DNA of 36,997 bases from Fimiplasma intestinipullorum (GCA_018715065.1 DVMJ01000107.1:1-36997); one strand, 5' to 3'; shown: positions 14,848-23,609, counted from the first letter of the stretch. Translations and numbers: made by a program. The notes: generated from the letters alone by a model not told the origin.

Positions 14848-17412
14848 ATGTTTTACAACAAAGAAAGTGACGCTGTTCTTCAGGAACTGGGCGCCAGCCG
14901 TGACGGTTTAACCAGTGAAGAAGCCAAAGCCAGATTGGCTAAGTACGGACCAAACCAGCTGGAAGGAAAAAAAGAAGACAGTGCCCTCGTCATCTTCCTC
15001 AAGCAGTTCACCGATCTGCTTGTCATCATCCTGATCATTGCCGCTATCATCTCAGGAATCAGCGGACAGCTTGAGAGTACTTTCGTTATTCTTGCCGTTA
15101 TTACCCTCAACGCTATTTTAGGAACGGTTCAGACCATCAAGGCACAGAAGTCGCTGGATAGTCTTAAGCAGCTTTCCGCTCCTAAATCCAAAGTTTATCG
15201 TGATGGTCAGCTCGTCGAAGTCGATGCCAGCCAGTTAACGGTCGGTGATATCGTTTATGTAGAAGCCGGCGATATCATCGGTGGAGACGGTCGTTTATTG
15301 GAAATTGCCAATCTGCAGGTCAATGAAAGTGCATTGACCGGTGAGACCCTGGCCGTGGATAAAACGTTAGCCCCTATTACTGACGAAGTCCTGATTGCTG
15401 ACCAGACAAACATGGTCTTCTCAGGTAGTCTGGTGACCAATGGTACCGGTCGATATGTTGTAACGAGCATCGGTATGGGAACCGAGATGGGTAAGATTGC
15501 CACTTACCTGAACGAAGCCAAAGAGAAAAAGACACCTTTACAAAAGAGCCTGGATCAATTCTCTGTCTATTTAACGATTGGAATTGTCCTGATCTGTTTG
15601 GTCGTGCTTGCTATGAATATCTTCTTAGCACATGAAAATCTCTTAGATGCGCTGATGGTTGCTGTGGCGTTAGCTGTCGCAGCTATCCCAGAAGCACTCA
15701 GCTCTATTGTTACCATCGTTCTTTCTTTAAGTACACAGAAGATGGTTAAAGAAAATGCCATCATCAAGAATCTAAACTCTGTCGAAAGCTTAGGCTGTGT
15801 ATCCATTATCTGTAGTGATAAGACCGGTACACTGACTCAGAACAAGATGACCGCTGTCGATGTCTATATCAACAATGCGCATGTCAAACCAGAAGCGCTG
15901 GATCTTCACCATCATGATGTGGATGCGCTCTTAAAAGGCTGTGTCATCTGTAACAATGCCGTTGTCGATGGCGATCGTCGCATTGGTGACCCAACCGAAA
16001 TGGCACTGCTCGATCTGGCGCAGCTGCATCAGTTCGATTTAAAATCTACACGTCGTGAAGAAATTCCATTTGATTCTGATCGTAAATTAATGAGTGTCGC
16101 TTCCGACAACCATTTATATACCAAAGGTGCTTTTGATGAGCTGATCTTACGATGTGATGAGATCGTGCTTGACAGTAAGAAAGTTCCTCTGACTAAGGAG
16201 CATATCGATCATCTCAAAAAGATCAACCAGGAACAGGCCGAAAACGGTCTGCGTGTCTTAGGCTTTGCCTATAAAAAATTCAACGAAACCAAAGAATTGA
16301 CTGAAGATCATCTGACTTTCGTTGGTCTGATCTCTCTGATGGATCCACCTCGTCCTGAAAGTAAAGAAGCCGTTGCTCAGTGCCGTATCGGCGGTATCAA
16401 ACCAATCATGATCACCGGTGACCATGTGGTAACTGCCCAGGCCATCGCCAAAGACATCGGTATTTACCAGGAAGGCGATATTTGTCTGGAAGGACGCGCT
16501 TTAGCGAACATGAGCGAAGAAGAGCTGGATGAAAAATTACCGCAGATCTCCGTTTATGCGCGTGTTGCTCCTGAACATAAGATCCGTATCGTTAAGGCCT
16601 GGCAGAAACGTGGTAACATCGTTGCCATGACCGGTGATGGTGTCAATGACGCACCAGCCTTAAAACAAAGTGACATTGGTGTTGCGATGGGTATCACCGG
16701 AACCGAGGTCTCCAAAGATGCTGCCAGCATGATCCTGACCGATGATAACTTTGCAACGATCGTTAAAGCCGTTATTACCGGACGTAATGTCTACAACAAT
16801 ATCAAGAACGCTATCTTATATCTGTTATCCGGTAACTTTGCAGGTATCCTCTGTGTGCTCTTCTGTTCACTGTTGATCCTGCCTACCCCATTATTAGCTG
16901 TCCACTTACTCTTTATTAACCTGATCACGGACTCCTTACCAGCGATTGCCATCGGTATGGAACAAAGCAATGATTCTATCTTACATCAGAAGCCACGTGA
17001 TCCTAAGGAAGGCTTATTAAATAAGAATACGATTTCAAAGATCGGATTTGAAGGTATCGTGATCGCTATCATGACCATGGTTGCTTACTTTGCCGGTCTG
17101 GAAATGAGCGAAGGTATGGCCAGCACCATGGCATTTGCGACCATCTGTTTAGCACGTCTGCTGCATGGTTTCAACTGCCGTTCTCATCTGCCTATCAGTA
17201 AATTAGGGCTGACTACAAACAAAGCGTCTATCATGGCTTTCTTTGCCGGCTTTATCTTACTGCACCTTGTCTTATTTGTGCCAATCTGTCAACGTTTGTT
17301 CTCTATTACCGCATTGGATATGACACATCTTATGATCATCTATGGCTGCGCACTCGTACCAACGATCATTATCCAGATTGCTAAAATGCTTACTTACAAA
17401 AAAGAAGCTTAA
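14848..17412 (+). CDS. P2-type cation ATPase, probably Mn2+ (or Ca2+) exporter
   Basis: This 854-residue ATPase follows the SERCA/PMCA-like plan: N-terminal cation ATPase domain, TGETLAVDK actuator loop (TGE at 164-166), phosphorylated Asp324 in SDKTGTLT, TGDHVVTAQAIAKDIGI, and the hinge TGDGVNDAPALKQSDIG. The M4 cation motif, usually PEGLP in Ca2+ pumps, reads PEAL (281-284). A manganese riboswitch controls the gene, and similar riboswitch-linked ATPases such as Lactococcus YoaB handle Mn2+, so I infer Mn2+ efflux. AAAGGAG lies 8-9 nt before the ATG. It is the only plus-strand gene here and is closed by a bidirectional terminator. Codon use looks strongly biased, suggesting high expression. 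Confidence 0.88.
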   Translation: MFYNKESDAVLQELGASRDGLTSEEAKARLAKYGPNQLEGKKEDSALVIFLKQFTDLLVIILIIAAIISGISGQLESTFVILAVITLNAILGTVQTIKAQKSLDSLKQLSAPKSKVYRDGQLVEVDASQLTVGDIVYVEAGDIIGGDGRLLEIANLQVNESALTGETLAVDKTLAPITDEVLIADQTNMVFSGSLVTNGTGRYVVTSIGMGTEMGKIATYLNEAKEKKTPLQKSLDQFSVYLTIGIVLICLVVLAMNIFLAHENLLDALMVAVALAVAAIPEALSSIVTIVLSLSTQKMVKENAIIKNLNSVESLGCVSIICSDKTGTLTQNKMTAVDVYINNAHVKPEALDLHHHDVDALLKGCVICNNAVVDGDRRIGDPTEMALLDLAQLHQFDLKSTRREEIPFDSDRKLMSVASDNHLYTKGAFDELILRCDEIVLDSKKVPLTKEHIDHLKKINQEQAENGLRVLGFAYKKFNETKELTEDHLTFVGLISLMDPPRPESKEAVAQCRIGGIKPIMITGDHVVTAQAIAKDIGIYQEGDICLEGRALANMSEEELDEKLPQISVYARVAPEHKIRIVKAWQKRGNIVAMTGDGVNDAPALKQSDIGVAMGITGTEVSKDAASMILTDDNFATIVKAVITGRNVYNNIKNAILYLLSGNFAGILCVLFCSLLILPTPLLAVHLLFINLITDSLPAIAIGMEQSNDSILHQKPRDPKEGLLNKNTISKIGFEGIVIAIMTMVAYFAGLEMSEGMASTMAFATICLARLLHGFNCRSHLPISKLGLTTNKASIMAFFAGFILLHLVLFVPICQRLFSITALDMTHLMIIYGCALVPTIIIQIAKMLTYKKEA

Positions 17413-17420
17413 TTTCAAAG

Positions 17421-17453
17421 AAAAACAGCTCACTTAACTGGTGAGCTGTTTTT
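17421..17453. terminator. Bidirectional terminator between convergent genes
   Basis: AAAAACAGCTCAC and GTGAGCTGTTTTT form a 13-bp stem with a 7-base loop, with A- and T-runs on both sides. It ends the plus-strand ATPase gene and the minus-strand kinase cluster. Confidence 0.92.
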
Positions 17454-17929
17454 TTCGTATCCATTCATTGATCGCTTCACGGCTGGTAAAAGTCATGACT
17501 TTGTCTGGACAGGCTGCCAGTAGGCGGCTGATCTCAGGTACCTGATCCTGTTCAAAGGCCTGGATATACGCTTTAAATTCCGGATCCAGTTCTTCTTCAA
17601 CCCAGGGCAGATCCTCACGCGGATGACCGATGCGTGAAATGGCCCCTTCTAAACACACATCTGTAGGCAAATGCAGCCAAATGACGGTGTCCGCTCTTTC
17701 TAAGCGTCGAGGTAAAGTGCGTAAATAATTGCCGTCGATGATCCAATGATCCTGACGCAAGATCCTTTCCAGTTCTTTATCAAAATCCGCTCTGTCTATC
17801 TCTGTGCCATCAGGACGATGCCAGATCATATCCAAATAATATAATGGCAAGCCTGTTATTTGTGCCAATGCTCTGGCTAGTGTACTTTTCCCCATATCCC
17901 GGACAGCCAATGATCAGGATTCTGGACAT
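17434..17929 (-). pseudogene. P-loop kinase (FlaR/adenylate-kinase-like), frameshifted in Walker A
   Basis: The expected start is ATG at 17929: AGGAGG lies 7 nt upstream, and the ATG overlaps the stop of the CatA-like gene. It encodes MSRILIIGCPGYG and then runs out of frame. The +1 frame resumes exactly with GKSTLARALAQITGLPLYYLD, so one base is extra in the GGGG/AAAA tract at 17886-17893. Corrected, it is a 164-residue P-loop nucleotide kinase of the COG0563/FlaR 'topology modulation' type, with Walker A GCPGYGKST and the IDGNYLRTL segment. The downstream frame is open to 17434 with normal family sequence, so the change is recent, a sequencing error, or a reversible slip. A TTG at 17910 opens the second frame but has no ribosome site. 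Confidence 0.75.
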
Positions 17930-18519
17930 TGATTAACCTCCTTTTGAATTCTCTCTAAAAACGCACAAGCTTCCAGTCCATCCATCTGCACGTGATGAAA
18001 CTGAAAGGAAACCTTAAGCTTTCCTTCTTGCTGTTTGCCCCAAAAAAGCATCGGATTATTCAAGCCGCAATACATATTCACCAAACCATCAATATCATAA
18101 TGAATCAGGCTGCTCGTACCGATCATCATATGATCTGTTAATTCCAGATCCTGACAACTTTCATAAACCTGTCTGGTTCTTTCAAGATAGGCTTGTTCAT
18201 AAGTATCGAGCTGGTCTGAAAAAGGGATATCGCAGTTAGAAAGCGTCCCTTTTCTATTTTTAATGATCACACTGATCCCTAACTGATCATATAAGATAAG
18301 TTTCTTTTCAACCGGCAGTAAATAAAACTCAGGTATCGTGCTGGCTGCCTTACCGATGCAGTAAGTGAAAAGCATATTCAGTTTATGCCCATCCTCTTTT
18401 AACTTGAATAGCGGTTTGATATCCAACGTCTTGAAGATGGTCACCATCGGCATCGGAGCATTGATAAAAGCTGCGTAACTGCTGGCTCGCCCAGTCTTTT
18501 GCCAATCAACTTCTCTCAT
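17914..18519 (-). CDS. CatA-like (chloramphenicol acetyltransferase family) O-acetyltransferase
   Basis: This 201-residue protein has the CAT trimer-fold signature near its C-terminus: FQFHHVQMDGLEA, with the HHxxxDG active site at 175-181. It is slightly shorter than classical CAT proteins (about 215 aa). The acyl acceptor is unknown; CatA-like proteins in chromosomal clusters often do not confer chloramphenicol resistance. Its ATG overlaps the end of the PH-like membrane gene by 4 nt (ATGA), and the kinase gene starts inside its last codons. It is part of a four-gene overlapping cluster. Confidence 0.82.
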   Translation of the reverse strand: MREVDWQKTGRASSYAAFINAPMPMVTIFKTLDIKPLFKLKEDGHKLNMLFTYCIGKAASTIPEFYLLPVEKKLILYDQLGISVIIKNRKGTLSNCDIPFSDQLDTYEQAYLERTRQVYESCQDLELTDHMMIGTSSLIHYDIDGLVNMYCGLNNPMLFWGKQQEGKLKVSFQFHHVQMDGLEACAFLERIQKEVNQCPES

Positions 18520-19034
18520 CTGAATTCCTCCTGTAATAATCCCAAAGCGCGCTGGGCCTCCATATAATCTCGAATATACTTCATCCCATAACTAAGCGTA
18601 CGAGTCCGTCCGTTACGATAATAGCTTTCATAGAACAAAAGACTGCCTGTCCCGTCACGATGCACCTTCAGCATGGCCGGAGGCAGATTCGCTGGGGTAT
18701 AGAAATGAACGCGTCGTCCTTCTATAATGATCAGCTGTCGATTGGTAATAGCATAGGCCGTATGCTTCAATAGATAGGCTTGATGGATCAAACGAAAGAA
18801 AAGCAGATAAAGTCCGATAGCGATAAAAGGCAATCCCCAAAGCACCATCAATAGCGAATCGCTGTAAGCGATGGCCTGCCATTCCCAAAACAATGAGAAA
18901 GCCAGCCAGAGCAGACTGAAAGGGATGAGGATCACATCCTGTCCGCCTAAAATATGGATACGATCCGGTTTCCCGCACCAGAGCAAATATTCATCCAGTT
19001 GCATATAAGGTTTAAAAATGGACTGATCGATCAT
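18516..19034 (-). CDS. Membrane protein with bacterial PH-like domain
   Basis: This 172-residue protein has a short N-terminal cytosolic part, two hydrophobic helices (about 33-53 and 60-82), and then a beta-rich segment starting AYAITNRQLIIIEG. The motif 'Y-x-I-T-N-x-R/Q-x-I/V' followed by strands is characteristic of bacterial PH-like (YdbT/bPH2 or YcxB-type) proteins. Function is unknown, with possible roles in membrane stress or lipid binding. It overlaps both neighbours by 4 nt, so translation is probably coupled. Confidence 0.65.
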   Translation of the reverse strand: MIDQSIFKPYMQLDEYLLWCGKPDRIHILGGQDVILIPFSLLWLAFSLFWEWQAIAYSDSLLMVLWGLPFIAIGLYLLFFRLIHQAYLLKHTAYAITNRQLIIIEGRRVHFYTPANLPPAMLKVHRDGTGSLLFYESYYRNGRTRTLSYGMKYIRDYMEAQRALGLLQEEFR

Positions 19035-19528
19035 TGTGCCCCCTCCTTGAAATACATTTCTTTTAAGATTTGTTTTCCCGTCGTCGTTCGAAAAAACTGT
19101 TTGCCAAAAGCGACGATCGCATTCAGTTCATAGCCGGCTTCATCGGCATTCACTAGATAGTCTGCTTCAATCAGGATCTGATAATCAAGATCATCGATCG
19201 ACGCTGGATGATGGTGGTGTCCAACTAAATAAGCGATCCGTTCTATTTCACCTGGAGTCAGGTCAAATTCAGCTAAAAAAGCCGGAATCATTTTCGCCCC
19301 TTCACGCTCCTGATCTTCTCCCAGCGCACGACCATCTTTCTGACGACAAAACGGACAGGCAATATCGTGGCATAAAGCGGCAATTTCCAGTATCTTCTGT
19401 TTCTCGTCATTCAGCTTTTCGGCTAACCCGATGGTTCTGGCATAAGCCCAGACCTTTAAAAAATGCTGGATATCATGTCTATTTCCCTGACTGTGTTGAA
19501 TCATCTTCAGGGTAATGGCTTCAATCAT
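19031..19528 (-). CDS. HD-domain phosphohydrolase
   Basis: This small HD-superfamily protein is expected to hydrolyse a phosphate ester or nucleotide using bound metal. The metal ligands are visible as His in HFLKVWAYA, the CHDIA doublet, the GHHHHP cluster and Asp in EADYLVNAD. I take the start at 19528 (MIEAITLKM), about 6 nt after AAGGAGG; an ATG at 19531 and a TTG at 19534 are also in frame. It heads the overlapping cluster HD - PH-like - CatA-like - kinase. The M20 terminator separates it from the met operon, but no clear promoter was seen in the 50-nt gap. Confidence 0.82.
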   Translation of the reverse strand: MIEAITLKMIQHSQGNRHDIQHFLKVWAYARTIGLAEKLNDEKQKILEIAALCHDIACPFCRQKDGRALGEDQEREGAKMIPAFLAEFDLTPGEIERIAYLVGHHHHPASIDDLDYQILIEADYLVNADEAGYELNAIVAFGKQFFRTTTGKQILKEMYFKEGAQ

Positions 19529-19554
19529 CATCAACCTCCTTCATTCCTAGGCAC

Positions 19555-19580
19555 AAAAAGTCCTGTAAAACTACAGGACT
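19555..19580 (-). terminator. Terminator of the metNIQ-M20 operon
   Basis: On the minus strand AGTCCTGTA pairs with TACAGGACT around a 4-base loop, then TTTTT follows, 5 nt after the M20 stop codon. Confidence 0.9.
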
Positions 19581-19584
19581 CCAA

Positions 19585-20763
19585 TTAATCCTCATTAAGA
19601 ACACTTAACGCATAATCAACATAGAGCTGGCAAGAAATCTGCAGCGTGTCTTCATCGATATCAAAATAACCATTATGATGAGCCACTCCGGTATGAGGAA
19701 GATCTGCATTATACGTACCGAGGTAGGCATAGACGCCTTTGACCTTTTCTAGATAATCCGCAAAATCATCAGCACTTAAGGCTTTTTCCCGGTTTGTGAT
19801 GATATGATCTTCATCCAGGAAGCGCGCACACACCTGATAAGCTTCTTGACAAGCATCCGCATCATTGATCAACGGAGCAGCGTAATCCTCGAAAAGAACT
19901 TCGCACTGGGCCCCATAAAGCGAAGCAATATCCTTGGACATGGAAACCACTAATCCATTGACCCGCTCACGTGTTTCCTTACTAAAGGAACGCGTCGTTC
20001 CCTCCAATACCGCCTGATTGGCGACGATGTTATATTGGGTACCGGCTTCCATCTTCCCGATCCCCAGGATCACAGTATCGATCGGATCGGTCATGCGCGA
20101 AACCACGGACTGCAGATTAACGACGATCTGACTGGCAACATAGAGCGCATCCACGCCTAACTGCGGTGTTGAGACATGGGCTCCCTTTCCTTTGACTGTG
20201 ATCTTGAAGTAATCACAGCTCGCGTTGTTTGGACCTGGTGTCAGCGAAATATAGCCTGATGGAATACTGGAAGCCACATGCACCCCAAAGACACGTTTAG
20301 CCCCATCTAACAGGCCCGCTTTCACGAACTGTCGGGCTCCTTGACCAATTTCTTCTGCCTGCTGGAAGAAGAAACGCACCTCGCCTTTAAATTCTGCCTG
20401 TTTTTCTTTTAAGATCTTGGCCGCTACCAAGAGCGTCGCCGTATGGGCATCATGCCCACAGGCATGGCAGACGCCTTGATTTTGTGAACAGTAAGGCGCT
20501 TCCTGCTTAAGGTCATCCATTGCTAAGGCATCGATATCCGCACGCAGGACCATCACTGGACCTTCTCCCTGGCCACCTTGCAGCCAAGCATAGACCCCCG
20601 TATCGCCAATACGACGATGTTCGATACCATACCGATCGAGCTCTTCTTCAATTTTCTCACAAGTATGATATTCTTTGAGACTGACTTCCGGATGCGCATG
20701 GAAATAACGTCTCAATTCCACAAGTAGTTCTTTATTTTCACTAACGTAAGCAGCAATCATCAT
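19585..20763 (-). CDS. M20 family amidohydrolase (HipO/YxeP-like)
   Basis: This 392-residue zinc amidohydrolase belongs to peptidase family M20D, which removes acyl groups from N-acyl amino acids. Metal ligands appear in VCHACGHDAHTA (near 98-109) and QQAEEIG (near 138). The second-domain segment GKGAHVSTPQLGVDA is typical. It is the last gene of the methionine T-box operon, 9 nt after metQ, so N-acyl- or N-formyl-methionine (or a related S-amino acid) is a reasonable substrate guess. AAGGAGG lies 4 nt before the first of two adjacent ATG codons, so translation may begin at 20760. Confidence 0.86.
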   Translation of the reverse strand: MMIAAYVSENKELLVELRRYFHAHPEVSLKEYHTCEKIEEELDRYGIEHRRIGDTGVYAWLQGGQGEGPVMVLRADIDALAMDDLKQEAPYCSQNQGVCHACGHDAHTATLLVAAKILKEKQAEFKGEVRFFFQQAEEIGQGARQFVKAGLLDGAKRVFGVHVASSIPSGYISLTPGPNNASCDYFKITVKGKGAHVSTPQLGVDALYVASQIVVNLQSVVSRMTDPIDTVILGIGKMEAGTQYNIVANQAVLEGTTRSFSKETRERVNGLVVSMSKDIASLYGAQCEVLFEDYAAPLINDADACQEAYQVCARFLDEDHIITNREKALSADDFADYLEKVKGVYAYLGTYNADLPHTGVAHHNGYFDIDEDTLQISCQLYVDYALSVLNED

Positions 20764-20772
20764 GAGCCCTCC

Positions 20773-21600
20773 TTACCAGGCTGGCAGGAAAGCCCCATCA
20801 TAAGCATCCTGAAGCGTTTGTTTAACTTCATCGGTATGATAAGCATCTACCACTTTCTGATAAACTTCATTATTGGCATCTTCGGTTCTCACCGCAATGA
20901 CATTGATCAGTTCACTGACATATGGATTGGTTTCTGGATTCACATCCTCCGTAAAGATGGCATCCGTTGAAGGATTTAAACCAGCTGTATACGCATTCCC
21001 ACCATTGATGACAGCCGCCACTCCATCAGGTAATAATTTAGATAAAGTTGCAGATTCCCCTTCAACGATATTGATATTCACTTTATATTCCGTGATATCT
21101 AATTTAGTAGGCATATATCCTTTGGCAGGATCACAAACAATCAAACCCGCTGCTTCTAATAATTTCAAAGCACGTCCACCATTCGTTGCATCACTAGGAA
21201 TATAGATCGTATCGCCGTCTTTGATATCGGCTACAGAAGAGATCTTATCTTTGTTGTTGTAGATGGATAAAGGTGCAATGATCGTATCCCCGATAGAGGT
21301 GATATCATAGCCAAAGGTGGCAATATCATTGGCCAGATAAGCTTTATGCTGGAAGGCATTCATATCGATCTCGCCATCGTCAAGCGCACGATTGACAGAA
21401 GCATAATCGGTATATTTCTTTAATTCAATATGAATTCCGTCATCAGCCAATAACTCGTTCATTGTATCGAACTGAGCATTGTATTCTCCCACGACACCGA
21501 TGGTTACCGTTGTCGTGCCATCATCACTGCCTCCGTTAGAACATCCGCTGATCCCGAAAGCCAGGCTCAGACAGAGTAAAGCACTCAATAATTTTTTCAT
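20773..21600 (-). CDS. metQ: Methionine ABC transporter substrate-binding lipoprotein
   Basis: MetQ (NlpA family) is the membrane-anchored receptor of the methionine importer. MKKLLSALLCLSLAFGISGC is a lipoprotein signal with lipobox ISGC (Cys20). The mature protein starts SNGGSDDG and shows the MetQ-like segment DGEIDMNAFQHKAYL and the NGGNAYTAGL region. The start at 21600 has GGGGAGGA upstream; in-frame codons further upstream would precede the signal peptide. It lies 19 nt after metI. The T-box and metN/metI neighbours make methionine the likely substrate. Confidence 0.92.
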   Translation of the reverse strand: MKKLLSALLCLSLAFGISGCSNGGSDDGTTTVTIGVVGEYNAQFDTMNELLADDGIHIELKKYTDYASVNRALDDGEIDMNAFQHKAYLANDIATFGYDITSIGDTIIAPLSIYNNKDKISSVADIKDGDTIYIPSDATNGGRALKLLEAAGLIVCDPAKGYMPTKLDITEYKVNINIVEGESATLSKLLPDGVAAVINGGNAYTAGLNPSTDAIFTEDVNPETNPYVSELINVIAVRTEDANNEVYQKVVDAYHTDEVKQTLQDAYDGAFLPAW

Positions 21601-21619
21601 TTTCTTTCCTCCCCAATTT

Positions 21620-22300
21620 TTAATGTGTTGTCTTTTTAATGATCCAATTTCCAATCGCCTGAATGATGCTGATCATGATAAGAATAATAATGATCGTTAA
21701 CCACATCAGGTCCATAATATTCATCTGATAACCATAACGGACGGCAAAGTCACCAAGACCTCCCGCTCCGATGGCACCTGCCATCGCCGTCAGACCGATC
21801 AGATTGATGGCTGTGATCATGGTCACACGTGTAATGGCTGGGATGCTCTCTTTGAGATAAACACGCCAGATAATATCCCATGGCCCTGATCCCATGGCTG
21901 CCGCCGCTTCCACAAGACCCCCGTCAACTTCCGCCAGCGCTGTTTCAATCTGTCTGGAGAAGAAAGGGACCGTTCCGGCAATCAAAGGAATATAGGCACC
22001 CGTGACCCCGCTGCCGGTTCCCATGATCATCCGGCTAGCCGGAATCAAAAGCACCATCAGGATCAGAAACGGAATCGAACGAATGATATTAATGGCTTTA
22101 TCCAGCACATTATAGACCACTCGATTCTCTAATATACCATCTTTGCGTGTTACAATCAAAATAACCCCAAAGATCACACCCAGAATAAATGAAATCACAC
22201 CTGATACCAGGGTCATTTGCAGCGTCTGCTGCGTACATTCCAAGAGTTCTTCCCCCGCTCTTTCCAGATTGGGAAAGATATCATATAAAATCCCTAGCAT
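21620..22300 (-). CDS. metI: Methionine ABC transporter permease
   Basis: This 226-residue permease has five or so hydrophobic helices and the coupling EAA loop EAAAAMGSGPWDIIWRVYL (near 142-160), which docks onto MetN. SIPFLILMVLLIPASR and GLTAMAGAIGAGGLGDFAV are characteristic of MetI. Its start overlaps the end of metN by 7 nt, suggesting coupled translation. Confidence 0.94.
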   Translation of the reverse strand: MLGILYDIFPNLERAGEELLECTQQTLQMTLVSGVISFILGVIFGVILIVTRKDGILENRVVYNVLDKAINIIRSIPFLILMVLLIPASRMIMGTGSGVTGAYIPLIAGTVPFFSRQIETALAEVDGGLVEAAAAMGSGPWDIIWRVYLKESIPAITRVTMITAINLIGLTAMAGAIGAGGLGDFAVRYGYQMNIMDLMWLTIIIILIMISIIQAIGNWIIKKTTH

Positions 22301-23328
22301 GTCTTTAACACCTCCACCTGTACACCTGTATCCTTAATATAAGTGATGGCTTCTTCAATATGTGACTGTTCGCCGCTTAACTTAACCACCAGACTGCCCA
22401 GTGACTGATGCTGCAGCACCTCTACATTACCGAAGATGATATTCGCATCAATATCAAACTTCCGTGAGATTGCCGAAATCAACGGCTCATTGGTATTATG
22501 CGGTGAATACGTCAGCATCAACAGCTGCTCACCTGGATTCAATTGAACAACCTTGGCATTTTCTTTAAGCAGATCGCCGATCTTCGTCAGGTTGCTCGTC
22601 GTGGCAATGAAATTACGCGTAATCTCAGCCTTTGGATGGGCGAAGATGTCGACCACATCACCGATTTCCTTGATGTGCCCTTCTTCCATCACGGCTACCC
22701 GTGAACAGATCTCCTTGATGACTGCCATTTCATGGGTAATCAGAACGATCGTCAGACCCAGTTTCTGATTCAGATCTTTTAAAAGCTTCAAAATAGACTG
22801 TGTCGTCTGTGGATCGAGGGCGCTGGTCGCCTCATCACAAAGCAATACCTTGGGATCATTGGCTAAGGCTCTGGCAATCGCCACACGCTGCTTCTGTCCG
22901 CCTGAAAGCTGTGAAGGATAGGCCGATGCTTTATCCGACAGCTCAACCAGTTCCAAAAGACTCGCTACCTTCTGTTTGATCTCCTGTTTACTCAATCCGC
23001 TTCCTTTTAACGGAAAGGCCACATTCTTGGCAACCGTTCGCGATGGCATCAAATTGAAATGCTGGAAGATCATGCCGATCTTCTTACGGCTTTGCCGTAA
23101 TTCAGATGCCTTTTGTTTGGTTAGATCCTGACCATCTACGATCACACTGCCGGTAGTTGGTCGTTCCAGTAAATTAATACAACGTACCAGTGTGGATTTA
23201 CCGGCACCACTAAAACCGATGATTCCAAAGATCTCCCCTTGCTTGATTTCCAGATTGATTTCCTGACAAGCCCTGACCTCTCCATGAGGTGTCTTAAAGA
23301 TCTTGGATACATCTGTCAATTGAATCAT
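22294..23328 (-). CDS. metN: Methionine ABC transporter ATP-binding protein
   Basis: MetN powers methionine import. It has Walker A GFSGAGKST, signature LSGGQKQRVAIARAL, Walker B VLLCDEATSALD, the H-loop LITHEM, and a C-terminal NIL (ACT-like) domain from about 265, which in MetN proteins binds methionine for transinhibition. I place the start at 23328 (MIQLTDVSKIF): AGAGGGGG lies 8 nt upstream, whereas the more upstream in-frame ATG at 23367 is inside the T-box terminator. The protein is then 344 residues, usual for the family. Confidence 0.95.
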   Translation of the reverse strand: MIQLTDVSKIFKTPHGEVRACQEINLEIKQGEIFGIIGFSGAGKSTLVRCINLLERPTTGSVIVDGQDLTKQKASELRQSRKKIGMIFQHFNLMPSRTVAKNVAFPLKGSGLSKQEIKQKVASLLELVELSDKASAYPSQLSGGQKQRVAIARALANDPKVLLCDEATSALDPQTTQSILKLLKDLNQKLGLTIVLITHEMAVIKEICSRVAVMEEGHIKEIGDVVDIFAHPKAEITRNFIATTSNLTKIGDLLKENAKVVQLNPGEQLLMLTYSPHNTNEPLISAISRKFDIDANIIFGNVEVLQHQSLGSLVVKLSGEQSHIEEAITYIKDTGVQVEVLKTC

Positions 23329-23347
23329 CTTCATTCCCCCTCTTAAA

Positions 23348-23382
23348 CAAAAAAACTTTCGCCCCAAACATAGGACGAAAGT
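23348..23382 (-). terminator. T-box terminator hairpin
   Basis: On the minus strand ACTTTCG pairs with CGAAAGT, followed by TTTTTTTG, just before the metN ribosome site. Part of the 5' side overlaps the sequence next to the T-box, as expected for an attenuator. Confidence 0.85.
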
Positions 23383-23603
23383 AAAAACTTCGTGTTACCA
23401 CCTATCTTCATCAATACCTCACGATATTGACCTCATCGAGTACCATCATACTCTAGCACGTTAACGGATGCATCCGGCACAAGCTCAACACATTCACTCA
23501 TGCGACTCCAGGACCATCTTCATTTATCTTCTGCCTGCTCTCTTCCACCAGCCGAGAGCTCTCTATAAGGTTCGTATAAACTACTCTTCCCTTCCTTGTC
23601 GTT
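23383..23603 (-). ncRNA. Methionine-specific T-box leader
   Basis: The minus strand holds a T-box element. Stem I has the GAGAGCTCTCGG-CTGGTGGAAGAGAGC distal part, and its base pairs GAC-AAGGA with TCCT-GGAGTC. Directly before GGTCC is ATG (23515-23517), the specifier for tRNA-Met. The T-box AGGTGGTAACACG (around 23391-23403) contains TGGT, which fits the NCCA end of a tRNA with A73. Uncharged tRNA-Met should stabilise the antiterminator and allow metNIQ expression. Confidence 0.9.
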
Positions 23604-23609
23604 GATTCA

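Noticed and set aside
17914..18519. Calling the CatA-like gene a chloramphenicol-resistance determinant
   Set aside because: Only the fold and HHxxxDG site are visible; the chromosomal cluster context gives no support for antibiotic as substrate.
23329..23367. Upstream in-frame extension of metN
   Set aside because: The extra residues would be encoded inside the T-box terminator; the ribosome site favours 23328.
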